A stretch of 64,000 nucleotides of DNA, from assembly GCA_900469615.1 (NCBI GenBank), contig UBYA01000011.1, positions 62,001 through 126,000 on the forward strand, written 5' to 3'. The position numbers were made by a program, and so were the translations under genes. Under the pieces are notes generated by a model. That model ran no database searches. It was not told the DNA's origin and saw only the letters and a list, made by a program, of their open reading frames with translations. The stretch comes from Hyphomicrobiales bacterium (GTDB lineage: Bacteria > Pseudomonadota > Alphaproteobacteria > Rhizobiales > Rhizobiaceae). Positions 46,773 through 55,345 of the stretch are shown in pieces. The stretch's first letter is position 1. Every line of letters starts with the position of its first letter.

Positions 46773-47297
46773 TCAATCGGCGGCGTCCCGTCTGGCCTGG
46801 GCTGCCGCCCCTGCCTTTCTCAATCGCCCCCGCTCGGCCGGCCGTATCAGCGAAGTGACTTTCTTGTCCGGTATGTCCCGCATACCCTGGTTTGCGTGGC
46901 GCGTATTATACGGAATGTCATTTTTCTGGGCGTGAAGCTTAAGCTGGAGTGCGTGCTGTGCGTTTTCGACGAGCGAGTGCTTTCTCGACATCGAAGCACG
47001 TCGCTGGATCTCGGCGTTCAGCCGCTTCAGGCTCAAGGCCAGAACGGAGGCCTTCAACCGCGAACCGGCGTCGGAGCTCTTGGGGACCGCGCCTTTCGGC
47101 TGCGCCTTCCCTCGCATTTCCCGGCGCTGCTGGTTCGCCTGCGATTTGGCACGATCACGCATGTCCCTGAGCCGCCGCAGAAGCTTGCTCAACGCATCGT
47201 CGGACAATTCCTGTACGTCTGGATGGCGGGTCTGGATGACGACTTCACGTTCCTCGGCGCTAAGCGCCCTCTCTTCCTCTTTGCGGGTAATAGCCAT
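46773..47297 (-). CDS. Basic protein of unknown function (174 residues)
   Basis: The protein starts MAITRKEEERALSAEEREVV and continues with long helical, strongly basic stretches (LSKLLRRLRDMRDRAKSQAN and KASVLALSLKRLNAEIQRRA). It ends in a Lys/Arg-rich tail. It may bind nucleic acid, but I recognise no domain. The ATG at 47297 has GGAGATATGAA upstream; a longer frame to 47456 has no such site. Confidence 0.65.
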   Translation of the reverse strand: MAITRKEEERALSAEEREVVIQTRHPDVQELSDDALSKLLRRLRDMRDRAKSQANQQRREMRGKAQPKGAVPKSSDAGSRLKASVLALSLKRLNAEIQRRASMSRKHSLVENAQHALQLKLHAQKNDIPYNTRHANQGMRDIPDKKVTSLIRPAERGRLRKAGAAAQARRDAAD

Positions 47298-47886
47298 TTC
47301 ATATCTCCTCTTCCCAACCGATATAAAGCCATCCAGCCTATTCGTGTTCCGCGAACGTCGCAGCCATTCCGTCATGCGGCCTCCGCCTTGCCCTCGGTCG
47401 GGGCGACGGCGATCAGATCGGGCATACTTACCCTGTCTCGGAAACGCCCGTTCCATGCATCGCCATTACAACAGCAACCGCCGTGCCAGATGATAAAACC
47501 ATTGGAAACAATGATACTTCACTGCCAGATCAAGTGTCGAGAAAGACAATATGTCGACGAGAGAAGACAAATTGTCCTATCAGCCGTTCGGAACCGCGCG
47601 TGCCGCAGGCGCCGTCAATCCTCGTCTGTGGAGAGATTAGAGCTAGATTATCGCCTCCGGAATGGCGAAAACTTTGGCGACGCTGATTTTCCTGGTAGAA
47701 TGGCCGCTCGACAGCGCGTGGCTTCCCGGCCTTCTCCTGGCGATCGAGCCGATGCTCCGGGGCGGAAGCTTCATCGGCTTTGCTTGCCGGCCGGGACTCG
47801 TATCATGACGGTCATCCACCATTCCCATATCCCGCAGGTGGATGTTTTGACCCGCTTTCAACGAAGCATCGCGAGAGGACACGGAG
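47298..47886. other. Long gene-free stretch before grpE
   Basis: This stretch of about 590 bases between divergent genes holds no convincing gene. It contains two copies of a GACAA-TGTC palindrome at 47545-47576 and AT-richer parts around 47490-47580 suited to promoters. Confidence 0.5.
47545..47576. promoter_or_regulatory. Paired palindromes GACAATATGTC / GACAAATTGTC
   Basis: GACAATATGTC (47545-47555) and the perfect palindrome GACAAATTGTC (47566-47576) are 21 bases apart centre to centre, two helical turns, so a dimeric regulator could bind both on one face. No regulator gene is adjacent, and the target may be either divergent neighbour. Confidence 0.5.
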
Positions 47887-48504
47887 ATGACCAGGAACAG
47901 AGACAAAGCCCATGAAGAACAAGGGCAGACGACCAAGCATCCGCATGCGCCTGCCAGATCTGCCGACCGGGAAAACAACGAACACAACGACCCTCGACAC
48001 GACGCGGTCGCAAGCGAGAAGCTTGCGAAGCTGGAAGCGGAAAACAAGAGTTTGCAGGACCGCCTTCTTCGAGCGTTGGCGGAGATCGAGAATGTACGCA
48101 AACGCGCCGAACGCGATGTCTCCGATGCGCGCCAATATGCCGTTACTCAATTCGCGCGGGATATGACAAGGGTGGCGGACAATCTGGAGCGCGCAATCGG
48201 CAGTATTCCGCAAGACATCCGCCGAAGCGAAGGGCCGATCAAAACATTGATAGAAGGCGTCGAACTCACCGAGAAGGAGCTGCTGCGCTCGCTGGAAAAG
48301 CACGGCGTTGCCAAGCTCGATCCCGCCGGCAAGGCGTTCGATCCGAACTTTCACGAGGCAATATTCGAGACGGAAGATCCAAGCGTTCCCCACGGCACCG
48401 TGACGATGGTCGCCGAGCCTGGCTATTCCATAGGAGCCCGCCCCTTACGCCCTGCGAAAGTCGCTGTTTCTCGCGGCGGCTCCCCGCGTCGACCGCAAAG
48501 TTGA
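47887..48504 (+). CDS. grpE: GrpE-like nucleotide exchange factor (accessory copy)
   Basis: This 205-residue GrpE drives ADP release from DnaK. It has a charged disordered N-terminus, a long coiled coil (about residues 40-95: KLAKLEAENKSLQDRLLRAL, then AEIENVRKRAERDVSDARQY) and the C-terminal beta domain FDPNFHEAIFETEDPSVPHG with TVTMVAEPGYSIGARPLRPA. It lacks dnaK or hrcA neighbours, which suggests a second, stress-related copy. An alternative role is not evident. Confidence 0.88.
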   Translation: MTRNRDKAHEEQGQTTKHPHAPARSADRENNEHNDPRHDAVASEKLAKLEAENKSLQDRLLRALAEIENVRKRAERDVSDARQYAVTQFARDMTRVADNLERAIGSIPQDIRRSEGPIKTLIEGVELTEKELLRSLEKHGVAKLDPAGKAFDPNFHEAIFETEDPSVPHGTVTMVAEPGYSIGARPLRPAKVAVSRGGSPRRPQS

Positions 48505-48540
48505 CCCGGCCGTACCGGGTCAGAGAGCCGAGCGGACATT

Positions 48541-48606
48541 CGACGCTTTGGTTTGACGCGATTGCGAATGAAAAACCGCCCCGCGCCTTTCCTGAAGCTG
48601 CTTTAA
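48541..48606 (+). repeat. Degenerate rhizobial intergenic repeat, copy 4
   Basis: CGACGCTTTGGTTTGACGCG followed by AAAAACCGCCCCGCGCC and CCTGAAGCTGCTTT aligns with the copies at 16544 and 46486. It occupies the space between the converging grpE and transporter genes and covers the transporter's stop codon. Confidence 0.6.
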
Positions 48607-49901
48607 AAAAATGCCGTTACCGCCATGCCGACAACAGCGGCAAACATGGCAAGGCACGACGCCCATCCCAGGATGCTCAAACCCTTGCCGATGACGAACT
48701 GCTTCATGACTTTTCGATTGGAGGCGATGAGCATCAGGATCACCATGACGGGAACGGCAACCACCCCGTTTATCACGGCACTCCAGAACAGGGCCTTCAT
48801 GGGCGAGACAGGGGTGAAATTCAGCAACATGCCCACCACCGTCGCCACTCCGACCGTCGCATAGAAAGCCTTTGCCTCGCTTGGTTCATGGGACAGCCCC
48901 ACTTTCCAGCGGGCCACCTCGCCGACGGCGTATGCTGCCGAACCGGCAAGGACGGGAACGGCCAACAGCCCTGTTCCTATGATGCCCATGGCAAAGATGA
49001 TCTCGGCAAAGTGCCCGGCAAGCGGCTCGATGGCCTTCGCGGCATCGACGGAACTTTGGATGTTGGTAGTTCCGGCCTTGTTGAGCGTTGCCGCCGTTGT
49101 CGTAATGATGGCGAGCGCGACAATGTTGGATGCGGCCATGCCGATCAATGTATCCAGGGTGATGCGGGTATTTGCCCTGCCGGCTTCATGCGGATGTTCG
49201 ACGAGAGCCTCCTCCCGGGGGTTTTCCTTCAGATCCTCCGCTTCCTGGGAAGCCTGCCAGAAAAACAGATAGGGGCTGATCGTCGTTCCGAAGATGGCGA
49301 CGATCATCGACCAGTAGTTCGGATCCGTCTTGAAGGTCGGCAACAGGAGGCCGCGCGTGAAGGCCGACCAATCGATATGCACGACGAACAGCGCCGCAAT
49401 GTAGGAAAGCAATGCCAGGCTCAGCCACTTCAGAACCGCGACATAGCGCTTGTATTTGAGGAAAACCTGCAAAAGGATGCATATGCCGCCGAAGGCGCCG
49501 ACATAGATGAGCGCATTGCCGTTCACCAGCAAATGAGCCGCATCTCCCATCGCCCCGAGATCGGCCCCCAGATTGATGATATTGGCAATCATCAGCGGAA
49601 TCGTGATGATCGCGCCGACCCACCTCGGATAGCATTGCGCCATGCTGCCTGCCAGACCGCGACCGGTGGTTCTGCCGATGCGGGCGCTGATCATCTGCAC
49701 GGCCACCATCAGCGGATAGGTCAGGATCAAGGTCCAGCTTGCCACATAACCGAATTGAGCCCCGGCCTGCGAATAGGTCGCGATGCCGCTGGGGTCGTCA
49801 TCCGAAGCGCCCGTGACCAGACCCGGCCCCAGAATTTCCAGTATGCGCGGCTTCGAAGGCTCGACGACCGCACTCCTGCCACCCACCTGCTCGTTGCTCA
49901 T
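48603..49901 (-). CDS. Nramp-related divalent metal transporter with altered metal motifs
   Basis: This 432-residue membrane protein has about 11 helices. Canonical Nramp Mn2+/Fe2+ transporters have DPGN in helix 1 and MPHN in helix 6. Here helix 1 reads DDDPSGIATYSQAG (Asp36-Pro37-Ser38-Gly39) and helix 6 reads FGTTISPYLFFWQASQEAED, so the Asn and the metal-selecting Met are missing. The protein belongs to the Nramp-related branch whose known members carry other ions such as Mg2+ or Al3+. The cargo here is open. The ATG at 49901 has GGGAGG upstream. Confidence 0.82.
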   Translation of the reverse strand: MSNEQVGGRSAVVEPSKPRILEILGPGLVTGASDDDPSGIATYSQAGAQFGYVASWTLILTYPLMVAVQMISARIGRTTGRGLAGSMAQCYPRWVGAIITIPLMIANIINLGADLGAMGDAAHLLVNGNALIYVGAFGGICILLQVFLKYKRYVAVLKWLSLALLSYIAALFVVHIDWSAFTRGLLLPTFKTDPNYWSMIVAIFGTTISPYLFFWQASQEAEDLKENPREEALVEHPHEAGRANTRITLDTLIGMAASNIVALAIITTTAATLNKAGTTNIQSSVDAAKAIEPLAGHFAEIIFAMGIIGTGLLAVPVLAGSAAYAVGEVARWKVGLSHEPSEAKAFYATVGVATVVGMLLNFTPVSPMKALFWSAVINGVVAVPVMVILMLIASNRKVMKQFVIGKGLSILGWASCLAMFAAVVGMAVTAFF

Positions 49902-50084
49902 GGCTGCCTCCCAGCAGAAATCGGACCAGGCTCGTTTCAAGCGGTCACGGTGCGAGAGAATCGCGCTGCCCGCTTGTTTGTTCCAGAGGTGCCGCGCATG
50001 TCCTTCCGCAGCTATATTCCGGCCGCCAGGGAACCTTCTGCAACGCCGTCAGTTTGCTTGGTCGAAAGCGAGGATAGTCGACAC

Positions 50085-50300
50085 ATGGACAAGCAACGGC
50101 CTTTCGAGCGGCGGCGACCGGTAAGGGGACCCGCCTATACCCTGGCGGACTTCAAGGAAAAATACGGGCTCGATTGCAGCACGGCCGAGGACCTGTTCAT
50201 TCGGTTCGGCCCATCGTCCATCGAGCTCGATTTGCTCATGTCGGCAAAACGTCGGGCGCCGTCCTTCAACGAACTCACGAAAGACATGCCGCCGCGCTAG
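50085..50300 (+). CDS. Small conserved-looking protein, unknown (71 residues)
   Basis: It starts MDKQRPFERRRPVRGPAYTL and has the compact segment ADFKEKYGLDCSTAEDLFIR followed by FGPSSIELDLLMSAKRRAPS. GAGGA lies 13 bases upstream. The pattern of an acidic helix then FGPSS looks like a small folded domain, but I cannot name it. It is divergent from the Nramp-related gene. Confidence 0.5.
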   Translation: MDKQRPFERRRPVRGPAYTLADFKEKYGLDCSTAEDLFIRFGPSSIELDLLMSAKRRAPSFNELTKDMPPR

Positions 50301-50610
50301 ACGATGCCCACCCGGCATCGCGATCGAGCGCCGTTCTTGCCGCGGACCCATGCCATCGCGCGCCTGGCGCAACTGCATGGCAAGGGTCGGCTGAAGGTTG
50401 GCGAAACCTTCTCGCGGGGAGAGCGTGCTCGGCGCGATATTCGAAGGCCGTCTAGAGTCCGAAACGGACTTGGGCGCTTTGGAGCATTGCGCCCGGCATC
50501 GATGGGTGGACACGGAACATCGGCACAAGATGATCCTTGTCGACGACCGCGAACCCTTGGCTTATGGCTTCCGGATGAAGTAAAAGGGCTTCATCAGCGG
50601 GGGCAAGCGC
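50301..50610. other. Gene-free stretch before the AraC-type gene
   Basis: A frame at 50398-50583 is open but lacks a ribosome site and a recognisable protein pattern. I see nothing else here. The promoter of the regulator is expected in its 3' part. Confidence 0.45.
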
Positions 50611-51597
50611 ATGAAATCCGTCAAAGATGAATCGAAACACGGTGCTCTGAAAGTCGGATTTATCCTCGCGCGATCCTTTACGCTTTCCGCCTTCGCGTTG
50701 TTTGTCGATACGTTGAGACTGGCGAGCGACGAAACCGACAAGTCCGGCCGTGTGCTGGCCGATTGGCATGTGTTGGGCAGCACCAGGCATCTCATTACCT
50801 CCAGTTGTGGCGTGCAGGTCGCGCCGACATCGGATTTTATCGACCCGCGGGAGTTCCACTATATCGTGGTGGTGGGCGGCCTTCTGAATTCCGACATCAC
50901 GATCGACGATCAGACTTCCGACTATCTCAAGAAGGCGGCGGGCCAAAAAATCCCGCTGATCGGCGTGTGCACAGGCACGTTCATTCTGGCGCGCCTCGGC
51001 CTGATGAAAACGCATCAGACCTGCGTCAGCTGGCTTCACTATCAGGCCTACCGGGAGCAGTTTCCCGACAATCCCGTTCGCTCCGACCGCCTGTTCAATC
51101 TCGATCGGAACCGCGGATCGTGCGCCGGAGGAAGCAGCGCGGCCGACATGGCAGCCTTTCTCGTCAGGCGCCACATCAGCATCGATGCCGAGCGAAACGC
51201 GCTGGAAGTTCTGCAAATCGAGCGGGCGCGATCCGGGCTGGACATACAGCCGCGCAAGCCGCTTGCCATCCAATGCCAGGACCCGCGCCTGAAGGCCGTG
51301 CTCATCACCATGGAGAGCCACATCGAAGACGTGGTGCCGACGGAAGATCTGGCCGCCTCCGTCGGCCTGTCCCGACGACAGCTTGAGCGCCTGTTCATGG
51401 AAGAGATGAAAGCGTCTCCCGGCGCGATCTACACCCGCATCCGCATGGAACGCGCCAAACAGCTGGTTCTGCAGACGCAGGCGCCCCTCATCGAAATTGC
51501 ACTGGAGGTCGGCTTCGACAGCGCATCACATTTCGCAAGGCTCTTCCGCAGGCTATTCGGACAATCCCCCACGGAATTGCGCCGCGCGCATGGTTAG
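50611..51597 (+). CDS. GlxA-type AraC regulator with DJ-1/PfpI domain
   Basis: This 328-residue protein has an N-terminal class I glutamine amidotransferase-like (DJ-1/PfpI) domain with Cys in the nucleophile elbow GVCTGTFILARLGL near 120 and CAGGSSAADMAAFLV near 172. Two C-terminal AraC helix-turn-helix motifs follow (LAASVGLSRRQLERLFMEEM near 250, IEIALEVGFDSASHFARLFR near 297). Regulators of this architecture include GbdR and ArgR of Pseudomonas, which sense betaines or amino acids. Its stop abuts an inverted repeat copy. The target is not clear. Confidence 0.88.
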   Translation: MKSVKDESKHGALKVGFILARSFTLSAFALFVDTLRLASDETDKSGRVLADWHVLGSTRHLITSSCGVQVAPTSDFIDPREFHYIVVVGGLLNSDITIDDQTSDYLKKAAGQKIPLIGVCTGTFILARLGLMKTHQTCVSWLHYQAYREQFPDNPVRSDRLFNLDRNRGSCAGGSSAADMAAFLVRRHISIDAERNALEVLQIERARSGLDIQPRKPLAIQCQDPRLKAVLITMESHIEDVVPTEDLAASVGLSRRQLERLFMEEMKASPGAIYTRIRMERAKQLVLQTQAPLIEIALEVGFDSASHFARLFRRLFGQSPTELRRAHG

Positions 51598-51655
51598 AGC
51601 CATTCCAGCAAAAGTGCGAAGCGCTCTTCCTCTTCGGAATTGCATAGAAGCAAAG
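51597..51655 (-). repeat. Degenerate rhizobial intergenic repeat, copy 5 (inverted)
   Basis: Read on the minus strand it contains TATGCAATTCCGAAGAGG, then CGCTTCGCACTTTTGCTGG and AATGGCTC, close to the common form of the repeat. It begins at the last base of the AraC gene and ends before the cytochrome gene, between converging genes. Confidence 0.6.
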
Positions 51656-51680
51656 CGGCCGCCCACCGACTGGACCCTCT

Positions 51681-53108
51681 TCAAGCCGCTACTACCTGCC
51701 GCCTGCGTCTGCCAATGAGCCAGCCGGCGGCGATCAGGATGATGACAACGGCAGTCCCGGCCGATGCCGGCAGGATGTATGGCTGGACGATTGCGAGCAG
51801 AGGCTTCGGCCCGCCGGCCCGCGCCATCGCGACATCGTCCGGCGTGACCTTCGCCTGGGGATTTCCAAAATTCTGCAACACGTAATTGGAAAGATCGGCG
51901 ATCTGCCGGTCGGTCAGAGGCGTCACGTAAGACTGCTTGCCGAAGCCCGGCATCAGCACTTCCTTGCCGTCGACCTCCCGGTCGACGCCGTAGAGGATTG
52001 CAGCCACGAGGTTGGCAGGCCGGATCGAACCCGTTGCCGTGTTGTGGAACAGGGATGGATAGGCCTGATCGTCGCTGCCTGCCCCGTTCGGCTGATGGCA
52101 GCTGGCGCAATAGCCGCTGTAGAGCTCCCTGCCGCTTTTCAGGCTGTCATGCGATGTCGGCGGATAGGCGCCGCGAATCCCATCCTCGTCGCTGTGCGGA
52201 GAGCCGAACTCGTAGGCGGCATGGTCCTCGCTTGTGTCGCGAATGGGAGCGGTGCTTCTCAGATAGGCTGCGATCGCGACAAGGTCGCTCGCGGGCAGAT
52301 ATTGCAGGCTGTTCTGCACGGCTTCGGCCATGCCGCCGGCCGCCTGGTTCTTCCCCTTGGCGTGCCCCGTACGCAGATAGGCGACCAGCTCGTCCTGCGT
52401 CCAGGCGCCGATGCCGCTGACGGGATCGGCGGTGATGTTGGGCGCGTACCAGGGCCCGACGAATCCTCCGGCAAGCGCCTCCCCTTGCACTGCGCCCATC
52501 AGCATGTTTCGTGGCGTATGGCAGGAAGCGCAATGGCCGAGAACATTGACCAGATAGGCGCCGCGGTTGATATCGTCGCTGACGCCGGCCGCCGGAGCAA
52601 AGGGCTTCGTCCGTGCGTAGAGCAGGTTCCAGAACGCCATGGAAAAGCGCAGGTTGAACGGAAACGGCAGCGCCGTATGCGCCTTCGGCGCATCGTCCAC
52701 CGGCTCGACGCCATGCATGAAATAGGCATAGAGCGCGTGCATGTCCCCGTCGGTGATGCCCGCATATGAATCATACGGCATGGCCGGATAAAGATGGGCG
52801 CCGTCCTTGCGGATGCCCTGGCGAACCGCGCGCGAGAATTCGGCTTCGCTATAGTCGCCGACGCCCGACGTCTTCGAAGGGGTGATGTTCGTCGAGTAAA
52901 TCGTCCCCAAGGGAGAGACGATCGGATAACCGCCGGCGAAGGGTTTCCCCGTGCGCGGCACAGTGTGGCAGGCCATGCAATCGGCTGCCGTTGCGATGGC
53001 ATGGCCCTTTTCCACGAGCGCGCTGTCGGAAAGGGTCTGCGCCTGCGCATTGACGGCAACGGCTCCGAAAATCGCGGCGATCGAAACGACCAGAGACGGA
53101 ATCTTCAT
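51681..53108 (-). CDS. Triheme cytochrome c subunit of a membrane FAD dehydrogenase
   Basis: This 475-residue periplasmic cytochrome has a signal peptide (about residues 1-24). Its three c-type heme sites are Cys44-x2-Cys-His48 (CMACH), Cys193-His197 (CASCH) and Cys334-His338 (CASCH), and a C-terminal membrane anchor (about 450-468) is followed by RRRRQ. It accepts electrons from the FAD subunit and passes them to ubiquinone or an oxidase. It is the third gene of a three-gene unit, 3 bases after the catalytic subunit gene. Confidence 0.92.
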   Translation of the reverse strand: MKIPSLVVSIAAIFGAVAVNAQAQTLSDSALVEKGHAIATAADCMACHTVPRTGKPFAGGYPIVSPLGTIYSTNITPSKTSGVGDYSEAEFSRAVRQGIRKDGAHLYPAMPYDSYAGITDGDMHALYAYFMHGVEPVDDAPKAHTALPFPFNLRFSMAFWNLLYARTKPFAPAAGVSDDINRGAYLVNVLGHCASCHTPRNMLMGAVQGEALAGGFVGPWYAPNITADPVSGIGAWTQDELVAYLRTGHAKGKNQAAGGMAEAVQNSLQYLPASDLVAIAAYLRSTAPIRDTSEDHAAYEFGSPHSDEDGIRGAYPPTSHDSLKSGRELYSGYCASCHQPNGAGSDDQAYPSLFHNTATGSIRPANLVAAILYGVDREVDGKEVLMPGFGKQSYVTPLTDRQIADLSNYVLQNFGNPQAKVTPDDVAMARAGGPKPLLAIVQPYILPASAGTAVVIILIAAGWLIGRRRRQVVAA

Positions 53109-53111
53109 GAT

Positions 53112-54758
53112 TCAAGCCCTCAGCGCGCGCGAAATGTCGTCGGCCGCCTTGATCCCAAGCGCGGCCATGGTGAGCGTGCTGTTGACCACGCTTGCCGATG
53201 GTATCGCCGCTCCGCCGGGAATCCACAGATTGGCGTGATCGTGGGCGCGACAGTCGCCGTTGACGACGGAATCCTTCGGATCGCTGCCCATGATGCATCC
53301 GCCCATGATGTGATTGTTGGCATTGAGGGATGTGGTGATCTGGAAGTCCGATGCATTGAACAGCCGGCCGATTTCCTGCAATTGCCGGCCTGCGGCGTCA
53401 AAGCCCTTACGCACGTAGTCGCCGACATCGTAGTAGACATCGGGACAGGGTATGCCGTGCGGATCGCGTCTGGTCTTGCTGAGCGTGATCCGGTTCTTCG
53501 GATCGGGCAACGGCTCCAGGCTGATCGAAAGGTCGACGCCGTGGATCGTCCGCTTGCGGATTTCCGCATCGAGTTCCTCGCCGACGAACCCTTTGGAAAG
53601 CGCGACCGATGCTGCCGTCGTGACCTGCGTGATATTGTTGAGGATCATCTTGTTGGCCGAGTATTCGGACCGGAAGGCTCCGTCTCGCGGCCCGACGAGA
53701 CAGCTGCTTTGCGCCGGTCCGCGGCCGATCCAGAGCGGTTCGTCGGCCTGGAAGAAACAGTGGAATCCGGAATGGTCCATCATGTTCCGGCCGACCTGAT
53801 CGGACGAGTTCGCGATGCCGGCCGGATTGCGATCGTCCGCCGCCGCCAGAAGCAGGCGAGGCGATTCCATCGAATTGCAGGCAACGACGAATGCCTTCGC
53901 CGTGACCTTGTGCGAGCGGTGCTCGTTGTCGTACCAATGAACGGCCGTAATGCGGTTGTTCTCGTCGGTGTCGATCTTGTAAACAGTCGCTTCGGCAAGC
54001 ACGACGGCGCCGAGGGCTTCCGCCGCCATGACGGTGTGGATGCCGTTATACATCGCGCCGATGGGACAGATGGGCTGGCAATTGTTGTTGCCGCAACAGG
54101 TCGGGCGCCCCTTCCACGGCCTTGTGCTGCGCCCCTGCGGTATCGGAACGGAGCGGTAGCCGTGCGCATTGACGATTTCGGCAAAACGCTTGTCGCCATA
54201 GCTCCACGGAACCATGTCCATCGGATAAGGCTTGCTGCGCTCGGAAGGCGACTGGAGCGCCGGATCATTGGGACCGGCAACCCCCATCGCTTCCTCGGCG
54301 CGACAGTAATAGGGTTCGAGCGCATCGTAGGAAATCGGCCAGTCGCGGCCGACGCCATAGGTCGAGCGCATTTTCAGATCGACGGGCAGATGCCGCCAGC
54401 ACGACGCCGCCCAGTGCCAGGTGGTGCCGCCGACGGTCTTGAGATAACCCTGCTTGAACCCCTTGCCGTCGGGCCCGGACAGCTCGACATAGTTGTTCTC
54501 CGGCCAATAAAGCGGTGCCGGCGCCCACTTCGATTGCGGATACAATCCTTGAAAGTCGGAGCCGGCGCGGTTCTTGAAGGGCATGTTGCGCCAGTTTTCC
54601 ACCGCCTGCGCGCGCTCGATCCGCAAGCCGGCATCCAGCACGAGAACGGCATGGCCTTCGGCCGCCAGCTGCTCCGCGATCAGAGCGCCGACAACGCCAG
54701 ATCCGACGATGGCGACATCCACTGTCGCATCGCCATTCGAGAAAACGGGTGATGTCAT
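53112..54758 (-). CDS. FAD-dependent (GMC-type) dehydrogenase catalytic subunit with [3Fe-4S] motif
   Basis: This 548-residue GMC-like flavoprotein has the FAD loop VAIVGSGVVGALIAEQLAAE near 15 and the C-terminal NHIMGGCIMGSDP and IPSASVVNSTLTMAALG segments. The motif CCGNNNCQPICPIGAMYNG supplies Cys221, Cys227 and Cys231, the spacing used for the [3Fe-4S] cluster of Burkholderia FAD-glucose dehydrogenase. Sugar, sugar alcohol or gluconate is the expected substrate. It lacks its own signal and would be exported with the Tat-signal small subunit. The ATG at 54758 is chosen because the upstream extension overlaps the small subunit gene. Confidence 0.9.
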   Translation of the reverse strand: MTSPVFSNGDATVDVAIVGSGVVGALIAEQLAAEGHAVLVLDAGLRIERAQAVENWRNMPFKNRAGSDFQGLYPQSKWAPAPLYWPENNYVELSGPDGKGFKQGYLKTVGGTTWHWAASCWRHLPVDLKMRSTYGVGRDWPISYDALEPYYCRAEEAMGVAGPNDPALQSPSERSKPYPMDMVPWSYGDKRFAEIVNAHGYRSVPIPQGRSTRPWKGRPTCCGNNNCQPICPIGAMYNGIHTVMAAEALGAVVLAEATVYKIDTDENNRITAVHWYDNEHRSHKVTAKAFVVACNSMESPRLLLAAADDRNPAGIANSSDQVGRNMMDHSGFHCFFQADEPLWIGRGPAQSSCLVGPRDGAFRSEYSANKMILNNITQVTTAASVALSKGFVGEELDAEIRKRTIHGVDLSISLEPLPDPKNRITLSKTRRDPHGIPCPDVYYDVGDYVRKGFDAAGRQLQEIGRLFNASDFQITTSLNANNHIMGGCIMGSDPKDSVVNGDCRAHDHANLWIPGGAAIPSASVVNSTLTMAALGIKAADDISRALRA

Positions 54759-54760
54759 GA

Positions 54761-55345
54761 TCACAGTACTTTCGGATTGTTTTGCGGAACGCGGGTGACT
54801 TGCGGAGGAAGATCGCTCCACCAGAGGGGACCCCGGCTGCAATATGTCGGTACGGTCAAACCATCGGCGACCGGCTGATACATCAAGGCGTCCTTGTAGG
54901 CGACGACGACGGGACCGGCCTTGGTGTCGACCGTGCCCGTATACCATGCGGACACGATCGCCATCATCAGACCATCGAGGCCGACGGCGGACGCCGCCTG
55001 CTTGAGGGCGGCCGGCGACGCGGCCGAGGTCGAAAGCCCGGCCAGCTTACCGAGCTTGTCCGAAAGAGCCGGGTCGTCTGCCGAAAGCGCGACGTGTATC
55101 CTCTCTGCCGTAACCGGCGAGAGCTGGTCTTTGCCCGTTATCTTGCGCGACAAGGCGAGAAAAGCCGGGTCCGCTGCAATCGCTGCCGGCGCCGTTTCAG
55201 CCAGCGCGGGCATATGGAAGGCCAGATCGGCCAGCAGCAAGGTCGAGCCCGCCAGCAATTGGCGGCGCGTGGTCTTCAGATATCCGGAAACGGCGCCGCC
55301 TGCCGTCGATCCGGCCTGATCATCCTGTTCTCTTGTCATTATCAT
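54761..55345 (-). CDS. Small Tat-exported subunit of the FAD dehydrogenase
   Basis: This 194-residue protein of the membrane-bound FAD-sorbitol/gluconate dehydrogenase small-subunit family has a Tat signal (TTRRQLLAGSTLLLADLAFH, about residues 25-44), then a helical domain, and ends SRGPLWWSDLPPQVTRVPQ. The subunit carries the catalytic subunit through the Tat pathway. It is the first gene of the unit, with 2 bases to the next gene. A second Met at residue 3 is an alternative start. Confidence 0.88.
   Translation of the reverse strand: MIMTREQDDQAGSTAGGAVSGYLKTTRRQLLAGSTLLLADLAFHMPALAETAPAAIAADPAFLALSRKITGKDQLSPVTAERIHVALSADDPALSDKLGKLAGLSTSAASPAALKQAASAVGLDGLMMAIVSAWYTGTVDTKAGPVVVAYKDALMYQPVADGLTVPTYCSRGPLWWSDLPPQVTRVPQNNPKVL

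Noticed and set aside
47480..47660. EcfG-type general stress promoter (GGAAC-N16/17-CGTT) upstream of grpE
   Set aside because: GGAAC occurs near 47589, but no CGTT follows at the required distance, so I do not call a promoter.
45537..47915. Very long plus-strand open frame of 792 codons
   Set aside because: It runs antisense through the DyP peroxidase and the basic protein gene and across noncoding repeats. It has no protein-like pattern; open antisense frames are expected in GC-rich DNA.
48501..50300. Plus-strand open frame of 599 codons opposite the Nramp-related gene
   Set aside because: The minus-strand frame is a clear membrane transporter. Only the last 71 codons (from 50085) have their own start and plausible protein character.
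50398..50583. Plus-strand frame of 61 codons before the AraC-type gene
   Set aside because: No ribosome site, no recognisable pattern and low conservation expectation; treated as noncoding.
52794..54752. Plus-strand open frame of 652 codons opposite the dehydrogenase genes
   Set aside because: It is antisense to the cytochrome and GMC subunits, both of which are certain from heme and FAD motifs.
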